Assembly: GCF_000285495.1 (NCBI RefSeq)
Contig: NZ_HE610976.1
Coordinates: forward strand, 449,256-513,255
From: Oceanobacillus massiliensis str. N'diop
Lineage (GTDB): Bacteria; Bacillota; Bacilli; Bacillales; Amphibacillaceae
Length of the DNA stretch: 64,000 nt
Reading direction: 5' to 3'
This document shows positions 54,386 to 62,452 of this stretch, in pieces (position 1 is the first letter of the stretch; every line of letters begins with the position of its first letter). The translations under genes and the position numbers were made by a program. The notes beneath the pieces are model-generated. The model did no database searches and was not told the DNA's origin. It saw only the letters and a list, made by a program, of their open reading frames with translations.

Positions 54386-54883
54386 ATGATTCGGCTTGCC
54401 ACTATGAAGGATTTAGAGGTAATTGTCAGCATTGCAGGCAGAGCCGTTAAGGTCATGAATGCAGAGGGCAGTGACCAGTGGGATGAAACATATCCAGTGA
54501 TTGGTCATTTCAGGGAGGACATTCTCCATTCTTCCCTATTCGTTTATGAGGAAGCTGGTAAAATTGCGGGATTCATTACGGCAGACCAAAACTTTACGAA
54601 GGACTACCAAAAAGTAGAATGGACATTTCCCATTGATGGTTGCGGAACCTTTCACCGTTTGACGGTTGATCCGGATCAGCGCCAGTCAAATGTCGCTTCA
54701 GCTCTGATCACATTTGTGGAGGAATTCTTTCAGAAGCTCGGATTATCCGGTATGAAGATTGATACCTATTCCATTAACGAGAAGGCGCAGCGTCTATTTG
54801 CCCGGCTCGGTTATAAAAAGGCTGGGGCGTATTATACGGCTGAAAGGGATTTGGCATTCTTCGGATTCGAGAAGCGGTTTTAA
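54386..54883 (+). CDS. GNAT family N-acetyltransferase
   Basis: A 165-residue enzyme of the acetyl-CoA-dependent GNAT fold. It begins IRLATMKDLEVIVSIAGRAV. The acetyl-CoA region is FHRLTVDPDQRQSNVASALITFVEEFF (about residues 90-115), with DPDQRQSNVAS standing in for the usual Q/R-x-x-G-x-G/A loop. It ends with INEKAQRLFARLGYKKAG. AAAAGGAGG precedes the ATG. The substrate is unknown. It is convergent with the hydrolase gene. Confidence 0.88.
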   Translation: MIRLATMKDLEVIVSIAGRAVKVMNAEGSDQWDETYPVIGHFREDILHSSLFVYEEAGKIAGFITADQNFTKDYQKVEWTFPIDGCGTFHRLTVDPDQRQSNVASALITFVEEFFQKLGLSGMKIDTYSINEKAQRLFARLGYKKAGAYYTAERDLAFFGFEKRF

Positions 54884-54919
54884 ATGGGACAAGGAGTCAG
54901 GCATAGGCCTGTACTCCGA

Positions 54920-55546
54920 TTACCATTCCCTTGATGAAACAGGCAAAAATAATTTAATTCCACGCTTATTGACTGGCAGCAGCTTGCTGTCGGCAATCAA
55001 ATGACTGATGTATCCGATGAGACAGGCATAGTAAACCCCATTCATCCCAAGTGAAATCTCTAATTTGGAAGCAATAAATCCGAAAAAAATAACCCCCAAT
55101 ATCGAATGGGTATAGCTTCGGTGTGAAACGTAGGATGCAACCAAAATAAATACACCAAGCAGGATAAGCCATGCTTCCTGTAAGAATATCCCGCCGGCGA
55201 CAACTCCGATTCCCGTAATCATCAGCATATGCTTTTGCTTGATCAGAGAAGATAGGATCAGCATCACCGCACCGATTCCAACCCCGGAATATTGATTCCC
55301 AGCACTTCCCTCATAAATGCTATAGATGATCATCAGTAGCCCGATCAATTGTGCGACCGATTGGATGACCTTATGGGAAAAGGTGATTCGATTGCGAAGC
55401 TTGCCATCAACATCCAAGTCAGGCATCAATCCGGATACACCGCCGAGCCCTACTAAAACCAATGTCTCGGTTGGAGTGGAATTGAATTGATTGGCGACGA
55501 TAAACCCGGTTGCTGCGCCTATGGCAACATGTGCTGTTCCATTCAT
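54920..55546 (-). CDS. Membrane-bound metal-dependent hydrolase (YdjM/YfhP type)
   Basis: A 208-residue integral membrane protein with about five segments. Metal-ligand motifs: NGTAHVAIGAATGF at the start, GLMPDLDVDGKLRNR, SYVSHRSYTHSILG and IGYISHLIADSKLLPVNKRGIKLFLP, the pattern of DUF457-type hydrolases. B. subtilis YfhP is similar. The function is not established. ATG at 55546 is chosen since AGGTGG lies 7 bases upstream. Confidence 0.85.
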   Translation of the reverse strand: MNGTAHVAIGAATGFIVANQFNSTPTETLVLVGLGGVSGLMPDLDVDGKLRNRITFSHKVIQSVAQLIGLLMIIYSIYEGSAGNQYSGVGIGAVMLILSSLIKQKHMLMITGIGVVAGGIFLQEAWLILLGVFILVASYVSHRSYTHSILGVIFFGFIASKLEISLGMNGVYYACLIGYISHLIADSKLLPVNKRGIKLFLPVSSREW

Positions 55547-55807
55547 GATGAACGCCACCTTTATATGAAAGTATGTTTATAAAAACACCGCATTTTATTT
55601 TACAGGAAAATGGGTGAAATTAGAAATTAATGGGACATTGCATCTCAACGAAGTTTATCGTTTCTTAACCCTATCAGCATCCTGCATTCAACTGAGTAAA
55701 GAATGAAGTACTTTAATTGTGATTTAGATATATTTAAATAGATTAGCAATTAAATTATAAGAATTATGTTATAATAGAAACACATGTTCCCATTGAGGTG
55801 AATAGCA

Positions 55808-56668
55808 GTGGATAGTCTTATTGATCTAGAGCCAGTACAAAGGAATATACTAATTGCAAGTATTCTTGGTGATGGTGAAATTACTAAGATTTATAAGAAC
55901 AGCAGGAGAAAGAATAATAGTTATCGTGAACACTACGGTATTCAACAGCTGGAATATCGAAAGTGGAAGGAAGGCTATATGAATGGTCTATTTTACCTCA
56001 CATCAAAGAGCAGCACACTACGTTCGAAGTCCTCACCGCTTTTCACAGAATTATATCCCCTTTTCTATAGCACGGATGGTAAAAAGCAGATACCTGCCAA
56101 GCTATTAGAACACTGTACATTGCCTCATTTCCTGGCAATACTTTATATGGATGATGGTTCACTATGCATCACACCGAGAATAAATCCGCATAAAAAAAGA
56201 ATTTACCTCACCCCACATATATATCTCTATTTGCAGAATTACCACCTCGAAGACCTACATATCCTAAATACACATATATCAACCACTTTCAATATCACTT
56301 TAAAGATAGGTAAGAAGAAAGGATGGTTATGGTTATATATTGAGGACAACATCCGTTGAATAGACATTTATGTATCTGAATACTATTTCCGCAGTCACTT
56401 TTACTTGCCCTACTATGTATTACAAAACTAATTGGGAATATCGGTTTAAAACAGAAGCTGAAAAATTAAAAAAAGTGTATCCTGACTATCAAGTTATAGC
56501 AAGCGATTCCAGCAGAACAAGGACTTATTCTTCAAATGAAGTCCAATGATAATTTCATTAAAATCAGAAGGGAAGACGGACAAGGAAATAGCTGCACAAG
56601 TCAATAGGAGCTATTGGTCAATAGTTTATAAATTATCAGAGCTTAGAAAGAGCGGTAAAATCCCATAA
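55808..56668 (+). pseudogene. Free-standing LAGLIDADG homing endonuclease, frameshifted
   Basis: GTG start at 55808 after GAGGTG. The first 183 residues carry LIASILGDGEIT and LPHFLAILYMDDGSL, the two LAGLIDADG helices whose Asp residues bind metal, and stop at 56359. A second frame from about 56364 continues MYLNTISAVTFTCPTMYYKTNWEYRFKTEAEKLKKVYPDY, then stops at 56549. The original frame resumes at 56546 with IISLKSEGKTDKEIAAQVNRSYWSIVYKLSELRKSGKIP, a helix-turn-helix end typical of intron endonucleases. Two opposite shifts are needed, so the enzyme looks inactive. It converges on the intron-bearing flagellin locus rather than lying inside the intron. Confidence 0.85.
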
Positions 56669-56669
56669 A

Positions 56670-56707
56670 AAAGAAACTCTAGCAGTTGATAAGCTAGAGT
56701 TTCTTCT
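56670..56707. terminator. Bidirectional terminator between endonuclease gene and flagellin locus
   Basis: AGAAACTCTAGC pairs with GCTAGAGTTTCT, with A and T runs at the ends. It closes both convergent transcripts. Confidence 0.88.
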
Positions 56708-56716
56708 ATAGTGATT

Positions 56717-56766
56717 ATTGTAATAATTGTAATACACCTTGTGGTTGTTGGTTGGCTTGCTTTGCC
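56717..56766 (-). pseudogene. Second flagellin C-terminal coding segment (candidate 3' exon)
   Basis: On the minus strand it encodes AKQANQQPQGVLQLLQ and a TAA, the end of a typical flagellin. It has no start and lies directly after the intron 3' end. Its DNA differs at many positions from the C-terminal codons of the complete flagellin gene (57095-58255), so it is not a fresh copy. Confidence 0.75.
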
Positions 56767-57092
56767 GCTACGTCTTTCGATCGTAGAATAGACTATATCT
56801 TCACCCTTATTCTCATAAGGGGCTGGGCACTTCGAATGATGAAAACTATCATCACCCTACGAATCTCATTGCCATGGTTTTCACTTTAGGCAGTGCATTC
56901 TAGTCGTTGAACCTTCGCCAGGCTTTCGCCACAGGCGCTTGGCTGCTGATTATCCATTGTATTATTGTTTTGTTTTTCTAACCTTCACGTCTGCCGTTTC
57001 CAGCTCCGCAGTGGTACAAAACACTTTAGGAAGTTCCAGCAATTCACCCAGTGATCCTCTAATCCGTTACCAGATTAGACGCCCTTCAAATC
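56767..57092 (-). ncRNA. Group I intron downstream of flagellin
   Basis: Minus-strand order of core elements: P2 hairpin CTAATC/GATTAG (57078-57059), P with AATTGCTGGAA (57044-57034), Q with AATCAGCAGCC (56951-56937), R with GTTCAACGACTAGA (56912-56899), S with AAGATATAGTCT (56801-56790) and a P9 hairpin CTACG/CGTAG (56786-56768). R GACTA pairs with S TAGTC as P7, and P GCTG with Q CAGC as P4. About 325 bases, no internal reading frame. The 3' end fits just before AKQANQQPQG. I could not fix the 5' splice site, so splicing ability is open. Confidence 0.85.
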
Positions 57093-57094
57093 AA

Positions 57095-58255
57095 TTACTG
57101 AAGAAGTTGTAATACTCCCTGTGGCATTTGATTTGATTGAGCCAGCATAGATTGTGCTGCTTGTGAAAGGATATTGTTCTTTGTGAACTCCATCATTTCT
57201 TTAGCCATGTCAACATCACGAATACGTGATTCCGCAGCAGTTAAGTTTTCTGCAGAAGTTCCTAAGTTGTTGATAGTGTGATCTAAACGGTTTTGAACAG
57301 CACCTAGTTTAGAACGTTCTGCTGAAACTGTGTCAATAGCTGATTGGATAGTTGTGATTGCATCATCAGCTGATTCTTGAGAAGAAATATTGATACCAGT
57401 TTGCACTGCATCACCTGCTGAGTGAGTTTCAGTTTCAGAAGCAATTACTAATTTATCTTCATGATTATAGTAACCTGCTTCTGAACCTTCGCCAGCTGCA
57501 ATGTCAGCAGTTGCATCTGCATCTAATTGAGGTCCTCCAAGTACTAATTGATTATTAGTATTGTAATAACCATCTGTATCAAAAGTTGCAGTTTGTGTAT
57601 TACCTTCAGTATCTGTATAAGAAATTGTTGAGCCATCAGTAGAATCAGCTGTAACCTCTTGAGCATCGTAACCAGCAGTTTCAGCTTGGAAATAGATATC
57701 GCCTTCTGCTGTTGCGGAAGCTGCATCAGCAACTACTGTGTAATCTTCAGTAACTCCTAGTTTCTCTGCACCCATATTACCAATTTCAATTGATAAATTT
57801 TGTCCTTCGTTAGCTCCAACATGGAAAGTTCCTTTAAATTGACCATTTAATAGGTTCTTTGTATTGAATTCCGTGTCTTCAGAAATATCAGTTAAAGCAT
57901 TTGCTAACTGATCTACTTCTTTTTGAAGTTCAGCACGGTCAGAATCAGTATTCGTATCATTTCCACTTTGTACAGCTAGCTCCCGCATACGCTGAAGAAT
58001 TGAATGGGTCTCATTCAATGCACCTTCAGCGGTTTGAATTAAAGAAATACCGTCTTGAGCATTACTTTGAGCTTGCTCTAATCCACGAATCTGTCCACGC
58101 ATTTTTTCAGAGATAGCAAGACCTGCTGCGTCATCTCCAGCTTTGTTGATTCCTAGTCCTGAAGAAAGTTTTTCTAAAGAACTTTGTGTTGAACTTTGGT
58201 TTGCTCCTAATTGGCGATGTGCGTTAAGAGCTGAAATATTGTGATTGATAATCAT
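57095..58255 (-). CDS. hag: Flagellin
   Basis: A 386-residue flagellar filament protein. The N-terminal D0/D1 part is classic: IINHNISALNAHRQLGANQ, LSSGLGINKAGDDAAGLAISEKMRGQIRGL, DGISLIQTAEGALNETHSILQRMRELAVQ. A variable, very acidic middle spans about residues 175-290. The C-terminal part is complete: RLDHTINNLGTSAENLTAAESRIRDVDMAKEM and SQAAQSMLAQSNQMPQGVLQLLQ. The gene is thus intact without splicing, although an intron and a second C-terminal segment follow on the same strand. GGAGG lies 9 bases before the start. csrA is 76 bases upstream on the same strand. Confidence 0.96.
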   Translation of the reverse strand: MIINHNISALNAHRQLGANQSSTQSSLEKLSSGLGINKAGDDAAGLAISEKMRGQIRGLEQAQSNAQDGISLIQTAEGALNETHSILQRMRELAVQSGNDTNTDSDRAELQKEVDQLANALTDISEDTEFNTKNLLNGQFKGTFHVGANEGQNLSIEIGNMGAEKLGVTEDYTVVADAASATAEGDIYFQAETAGYDAQEVTADSTDGSTISYTDTEGNTQTATFDTDGYYNTNNQLVLGGPQLDADATADIAAGEGSEAGYYNHEDKLVIASETETHSAGDAVQTGINISSQESADDAITTIQSAIDTVSAERSKLGAVQNRLDHTINNLGTSAENLTAAESRIRDVDMAKEMMEFTKNNILSQAAQSMLAQSNQMPQGVLQLLQ

Positions 58256-58260
58256 GTTTT

Positions 58261-58316
58261 CCTTACCTCCATGTAAGTGTATTTGTTTTTTTGCGGGTCA
58301 CATCCTTATGTCCCGC
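58261..58316 (-). promoter_or_regulatory. Probable CsrA-binding leader of hag
   Basis: Minus strand: hairpin GCGGG..CCCGC (58316-58293) with an inner ACAT-AAGG-ATGT stem presenting an AGGA loop, and then ACATGGAGGT, where GGA overlaps the ribosome site (58270-58265). Two GGA sites, one in a hairpin and one at the Shine-Dalgarno, are how CsrA represses hag in B. subtilis. Confidence 0.6.
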
Positions 58317-58331
58317 GTTATATATCAACCC

Positions 58332-58529
58332 TTATTCGGGGTTAATACCAGAATTGGTATGCAGCTCTCCTCTGAGAACTTTGAAATCTTTTGGAGCATT
58401 CACTCGTAATCGTATATAATCCTCAGGCTTGTTGCGATCGCCTTTGACGACCTCAATTTCTATTTCCTCGCCATTTGGACTGATGATGTAGAGCTTTTCT
58501 CCGGGTTGTCTCCCTAACGTTAAGGCCAT
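58332..58529 (-). CDS. csrA: CsrA family carbon storage/flagellin translation regulator
   Basis: About 65 residues, a small RNA-binding dimer. ALTLGRQPGEKLYI corresponds to the first CsrA strands and YIRLRVNAPKDFKVLRGEL to the last, including the Arg that contacts GGA in RNA. The middle (SPNGEEIEIEVVKGDRNKPED) is longer than usual, so it is a divergent member. ATG at 58529 is used; GGGAGG lies 9 bases before it. It is placed directly upstream of hag, whose leader has a matching hairpin. The antagonist gene fliW is not next to it. Confidence 0.82.
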   Translation of the reverse strand: MALTLGRQPGEKLYIISPNGEEIEIEVVKGDRNKPEDYIRLRVNAPKDFKVLRGELHTNSGINPE

Positions 58530-58560
58530 GCTAATCATCCTCCCTGATGATCTATTATAT

Positions 58561-58586
58561 ATATCGGCACATTTCGATAATGTTTA
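58561..58586 (-). promoter_or_regulatory. SigD-type promoter upstream of csrA-hag
   Basis: Minus strand TAAA (58586-58583), 14 bases, GCCGATAT (58568-58561). This is close to the SigD (flagellar) consensus TAAA-N15-GCCGATAT, one base short in spacing. It lies 31 bases before the csrA ATG. Confidence 0.65.
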
Positions 58587-58693
58587 ACTTTTTTAGAAAA
58601 AAATTTTAATATTAGTTTAAGGACCTATTTTTCCTTCATTCATTAATCATACACAGCACTCTTTAAGTCTCACTCTTTATTCCAACCACACAC

Positions 58694-58724
58694 AAAAAAG
58701 CGAACAGCTCCCACACTGTTCGCC
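58694..58724 (-). terminator. Terminator of the sulfurtransferase gene
   Basis: GCGAACAG pairs with CTGTTCGC, then TTTTTT on the minus strand. Confidence 0.88.
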
Positions 58725-58747
58725 ATCAAATCCACTATTAAACCCTG

Positions 58748-59611
58748 CTACTTCTCTAGCGGTAATTCCTTATCCGCTGTCCATTCCACCATTGAACCAT
58801 CATAGACTGCCACGTTTTTCTGGCCCAGCTTATTCAGAAGGAGTGCATTCCAAGTAGCTGCTATCCCTCCACCGCAATAGGTAATGACTTTTTTGTTCGG
58901 GTCGAGTGCGCCAACTTTTTCGAATGCTTCCTTTAATTTTTCTTCGTCATAAAGTCCTTTTGTCTCTGGATTGGAGTGACTGATAAAGGGAACATTGCAG
59001 CTGCCTGGAATCCGTCCGCTATTAAAATCCGCTTCCCCCAGGCTATTAAGCAGAATCACATTGTCATTATCCAGCGCTGCCTTTACGTCCTCTTTATTCA
59101 CGAATAGTTCCGGTCGGCGTTTTCCTGTAAATACTGCTTTAGGATAGGCTGTGACTTCAGTGGAAACAGGCCGATTCTCTTCGGACCACTTTGCGAATCC
59201 TCCGTCAAGTACCGCTACATTATCAAGCCCTTCATAGCGTAGCTGCCAGGCGAGGCGGGATGCCCAGTCCGATGCAATGGCGTCTGAACCAACGTTTGCG
59301 TAGGTTTGATCATATACGACAGTGAATGTATCCTCATCGCCGACACCAAGCTGTTCTATTTTCTCAATGAACTGTTCGCGCGATGGAGCAGTAAATCCGA
59401 AATCTGCCTCCGGATCCGAGAAATCATTCATTAGATCAGCGAAAACAGCGCCAGGTATATGGCCTTTTAAAAAGGTCTCTCTTCCCGGCCATAGCTTCAC
59501 TTCCCCATTCTCTGTTTGCATATAGGTTGTTGCATCGATCAATCTCAACTTGGAATCATCCAGTCTTTCTTCCAGCCATTCTGTTGTAACGACCAACGGG
59601 ATCGTGTTCAT
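58748..59611 (-). CDS. Thiosulfate/3-mercaptopyruvate sulfurtransferase
   Basis: A 287-residue enzyme of two rhodanese domains. The first, inactive one runs to about residue 140 (LIDATTYMQ, GHIPGAVFADL, TVVYDQ). The second holds the catalytic Cys in ITYCGGGIAATWNALLL near residue 240, after GRIPGSCNVPF. The six-residue active loop CGGGIA favours thiosulfate or mercaptopyruvate. ATG at 59611 follows GAGGAGG by 8 bases; a GTG one codon earlier is also possible. It stands alone with its own terminator. Confidence 0.9.
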   Translation of the reverse strand: MNTIPLVVTTEWLEERLDDSKLRLIDATTYMQTENGEVKLWPGRETFLKGHIPGAVFADLMNDFSDPEADFGFTAPSREQFIEKIEQLGVGDEDTFTVVYDQTYANVGSDAIASDWASRLAWQLRYEGLDNVAVLDGGFAKWSEENRPVSTEVTAYPKAVFTGKRRPELFVNKEDVKAALDNDNVILLNSLGEADFNSGRIPGSCNVPFISHSNPETKGLYDEEKLKEAFEKVGALDPNKKVITYCGGGIAATWNALLLNKLGQKNVAVYDGSMVEWTADKELPLEK

Positions 59612-59763
59612 CACTTTCTCCTCCTCTTATTTTCCAGCATATATTATTATTCTCATGTTTTTACTATGAATTATAATTATAGTAGCACCCCGATTTTCAA
59701 ATTCAATTTAATTGCCTATCCGAATATGTAAGGAAAATTATATAAGGAAACGAATTTCTCCCA

Positions 59764-59797
59764 TAAAAAAAGGAACACAGCAAAAGCTCCATGTCCC
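59764..59797 (-). terminator. Terminator of the export operon
   Basis: Minus strand GGGACA pairs with TGTTCC, AGC with GCT, then TTTTTTT. It lies just after the signal peptidase stop. Confidence 0.75.
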
Positions 59798-59798
59798 C

Positions 59799-60353
59799 TC
59801 ACTTAGTCGATAATAAATCGAATGGATATACAGAAACAAAGACTTCTCCCCGAATCGCGTCACGAGCGATTGTTCCAACATCCGGGCTCCTGCTGTCCAG
59901 ACTCTCGCCCGGGGTTCTATTGTCCCCCATCAAAAAATAGGAATCCTCTGACACGGTGATTTTCGCCATGTCATTGGGTGCTCCTGCGATATAGTCCTCG
60001 TTCAGCGGATTTCCATTAATCAGCACCACACCGTTCTTTATCTCCACTGTATCGTTTGGCAGTCCAATGACGCGTTTAATGACATCAAATCCATTTTCAT
60101 TATGGAATATAATGATGTCGTTCGCTTCCGGTGTATAAAAGATATTGCTGGAAACCAAAAAGTCGCCATCCTCAAGGCTAGGTGACATTGAATTGCCACT
60201 GACAACGGTTATTCCAATCACAAAGCGAAACGTGAAAAATACGACGGCTAGTATCACGGCAAAAACAATCCAGCTGCCGATATTTGTTATATCCTTCTCC
60301 TTTTTTTCTTTGATTACTGCAGGTTCATTCATTTCATACAGGTTTGATTCCAC
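59799..60353 (-). CDS. Type I signal peptidase (Gram-positive, Ser/Lys type)
   Basis: A 184-residue membrane protease. One N-terminal membrane helix (about residues 26-48, WIVFAVILAVVFFTFRFVIGI). Catalytic Ser is in VSGNSMSPSLEDGD, Lys in VIKRVIGLPNDTV, and the third signature is LMGDNRTPGESLDSRSPDVG. It cuts signal peptides outside the membrane. It begins with GTG directly after the TAA of the preceding gene, with GGGGG in that gene as ribosome site, so translation is coupled. It is the last gene of an operon coding for three exported proteins, which suggests a dedicated peptidase. Confidence 0.93.
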   Translation of the reverse strand: MESNLYEMNEPAVIKEKKEKDITNIGSWIVFAVILAVVFFTFRFVIGITVVSGNSMSPSLEDGDFLVSSNIFYTPEANDIIIFHNENGFDVIKRVIGLPNDTVEIKNGVVLINGNPLNEDYIAGAPNDMAKITVSEDSYFLMGDNRTPGESLDSRSPDVGTIARDAIRGEVFVSVYPFDLLSTK

Positions 60354-61073
60354 TTATTCGTCCCCCTGTTCGTTTAAAATTTTGTTGCTACCGCCTTCTT
60401 GTTCTTCAGTGTTTTCTTTTTCATCCATCGCTTCTGGTTGCATCTCATTTCCGGATTCTTCATCAAATGCTTGGTCGGCTGTTTCAGATTCCGCATCATC
60501 GTTTGTCGAGGAGGCTTCACTCTCTTTGGCCTTTTCCTTACTGATTACTTCCTTATTCCGAATCTCATCGTCTTTTTCTTTTTCTGCATGATCCTCTTGT
60601 GAGGCATCCGCATCCGGTATGTAAACTTGCTGCATCTTGGTTTCGGCATCCGATAAAATGGATTCCAATTGACTCTTTAATTGGCTCTTTTCTTCTGTAT
60701 TATCGATTTCCATGCCACTTATCAATTGATCAGCATATTGTTTCAGTGAGGCCGTTATTTTCTGTTTTTCTTTATCTTTAAAATTGTCCATTTCTATTTC
60801 AGATTTTTTTATCTCTTCCTGCATGGCTGATTTCAAGCGTTTCATTTGCTCTGCCTTTTCTTTCTCAACAGCAAGATCGATGTCTGAAATTGCACTTGCT
60901 TCCTTATTGTTAAACCAGTTAAGCAATACCGATTCGAGATCCTGGTCGGCAAATACAATGCCTATACTTCCGGAAATGACGATAACGGACAATATGCTTC
61001 CCATCATTATTTTTAAACTTATTGAGCGGGAGCGCCCGCCAATTCTTTTATGCTTTTCTTTTCGTGCAAACAT
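60354..61073 (-). CDS. Exported or membrane-anchored coiled-coil protein (third of export operon)
   Basis: About 239 residues. A basic N-terminus (FARKEKHKRIGGRSRS) is followed by a hydrophobic helix (IMMGSILSVIVISGSIGIVFA) and DQDLESVLLNWFNNK. From about residue 65 to 160 it is helical with coiled-coil features, and from 165 to the end very acidic. The L..NWF motif after the helix is shared with the two upstream genes. AAGGAGG precedes ATG at 61073. No known family recognised. The stop abuts the signal peptidase start. Confidence 0.72.
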   Translation of the reverse strand: MFARKEKHKRIGGRSRSISLKIMMGSILSVIVISGSIGIVFADQDLESVLLNWFNNKEASAISDIDLAVEKEKAEQMKRLKSAMQEEIKKSEIEMDNFKDKEKQKITASLKQYADQLISGMEIDNTEEKSQLKSQLESILSDAETKMQQVYIPDADASQEDHAEKEKDDEIRNKEVISKEKAKESEASSTNDDAESETADQAFDEESGNEMQPEAMDEKENTEEQEGGSNKILNEQGDE

Positions 61074-61099
61074 ATTCAAAACCTCCTTCATATAGAGAA

Positions 61100-61120
61100 A
61101 GGGCCTCGATTAGAGACCCT
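61100..61120 (-). terminator. Intercistronic hairpin in the export operon
   Basis: AGGGTCTC pairs with GAGGCCCT (one G-U) around five bases, without a long T run. It may reduce expression of the last two genes or protect the upstream mRNA. Confidence 0.55.
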
Positions 61121-61129
61121 TCTGCAAAA

Positions 61130-61915
61130 TTACTCACCCATACCTGCTACAACATCATCCAGTGCATCTATTGCATCTCCTTCAAGCTCGGCAGCCGCAT
61201 CTGCAATGATTACCTGCTGTTCTTCAACAAGTTCATCCAAGAGTTCCTCTAACGTTGCTCGGACATAATCAATTGCCCAGTCAACTTGGTTTTTCAGATT
61301 ACGTGTCACAATTTCTTCTTGATTATCGATTTCTGCTTCAAGCTCACCAATTGCTGCTGCAATTGCTGCTTCTAAGTCGGAAACGGCATCACTTTTGGCC
61401 TGTTCCAAATCATCGGTAACTTTTGCTACAGCTTCATTGCCTTTGGCATCTGTATATGCTGTTAGCTCATTCGTAGCATATGTTTCAGCTTGTCCAGCTA
61501 AATTCTGTATCTGGAAATACCCCTCCAAGAAAACTTCATCATTAAATTGTCTTTGAATATCTGCTAATATTTCCTCTTTCGTACCTTCTAATGCAGCTAG
61601 ATGACTATCCTTAGCATTGGTGATGGATGTTTGGGCATCGCCAATTTCACTGTCTGCTGTTGTGTTAATTGCTGTCCCTGCATCTGCTTTCATCCCATTA
61701 TATTCATTATATAATCCTGGGAGTAAGCCTTCACCATAGTCCGTTACTTCATCGACAATGGCCGTTTTTGTTTCGCCAAAAGCAGCATCGTACCAAGCTT
61801 GCAATTGTGCACCTGCATCTGTATTGGCTAGCGCAAATCCTCCGCCTACTACTAAGCTTGCTGCTGCAGTTCCTGCAATCAATTTCCCTTTTACCGTTCC
61901 TAATAATAATTTCAT
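61130..61915 (-). CDS. Secreted coiled-coil protein (second of export operon)
   Basis: A 261-residue protein. The signal peptide (KLLLGTVKGKLIAGTAAASLVVGGGFALA) has a likely cut after ALA, giving NTDAGAQLQAWYDAAFGET. The mature part is highly acidic and helical with heptad-like runs (VTDDLEQAKSDAVSDLEAAIAAAIGELEAEID), rich in Ala, Glu and Asp, with no Cys. The QLQAWYD motif matches L..NWF and PNWYE at the same place in its neighbours, so they appear related. The family is not recognised; a matrix or surface fibre component is one possibility. It follows the first gene by 55 bases. Confidence 0.75.
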   Translation of the reverse strand: MKLLLGTVKGKLIAGTAAASLVVGGGFALANTDAGAQLQAWYDAAFGETKTAIVDEVTDYGEGLLPGLYNEYNGMKADAGTAINTTADSEIGDAQTSITNAKDSHLAALEGTKEEILADIQRQFNDEVFLEGYFQIQNLAGQAETYATNELTAYTDAKGNEAVAKVTDDLEQAKSDAVSDLEAAIAAAIGELEAEIDNQEEIVTRNLKNQVDWAIDYVRATLEELLDELVEEQQVIIADAAAELEGDAIDALDDVVAGMGE

Positions 61916-61970
61916 ATCAAATCTCCCTTTCGTTTTCTTATTTTTTTATTTGTTAATGAAAGAATTGCTT

Positions 61971-62396
61971 CTATTCGCCTAAAAGCTCTGATAACAGCTG
62001 TTTCGCTTCTTCGTTGACTTCCCGGTTGATCGCTTGTGCCTTACTTTCGTTGTATTCGTCCAAATTTTCTTTTGTCAGTTCACTCTTTACTTCATCTAAT
62101 TGCGACAAATATGTTTTGCTGTGATTCGCCACTTCTTCCTCAGAGCTGCTGATGCAAGCAAGAAGAAAATTTTCCAGAAAACTTTCAAATGAGGTTTTGC
62201 TTTCCTTTACCAGCAATTTTGTTGAAACTTCTTCTATAGATCCAAAACGTTCAAGCAATTCCTCTTTACTGAACTGTGATACTTTTTCATACCAGTTTGG
62301 GACCCTTAACTCTGGATATGTATCGGCATTCACGGAAACGTAAAAAGAGAGACAGGCTACCACCGCCAATAGAGATACAACTAACTTTTTCCCAAT
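61971..62396 (-). CDS. Small exported protein (first of export operon)
   Basis: About 141 residues. The reading frame gives GKKLVVSLLAVVACLSFYVSVNA, a proper signal peptide, only if it starts at ATT 62396, 7 bases after GGGGG. The first standard start, TTG at 62369, would drop the basic part. A missing A in the AAAAA run would instead place TTG (62395) as the start. The mature part begins DTYPELRVPNWYEKVSQFSKEELLERFGS and is acidic and helical. The PNWYE motif matches the other two exported proteins of the operon. The family is unknown. Confidence 0.62.
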   Translation of the reverse strand: MGKKLVVSLLAVVACLSFYVSVNADTYPELRVPNWYEKVSQFSKEELLERFGSIEEVSTKLLVKESKTSFESFLENFLLACISSSEEEVANHSKTYLSQLDEVKSELTKENLDEYNESKAQAINREVNEEAKQLLSELLGE

Positions 62397-62452
62397 AATC
62401 TCACCCCCTGATAGATATCGATGTTCCGTTCATTTTAAAGACGTTTTGTATC

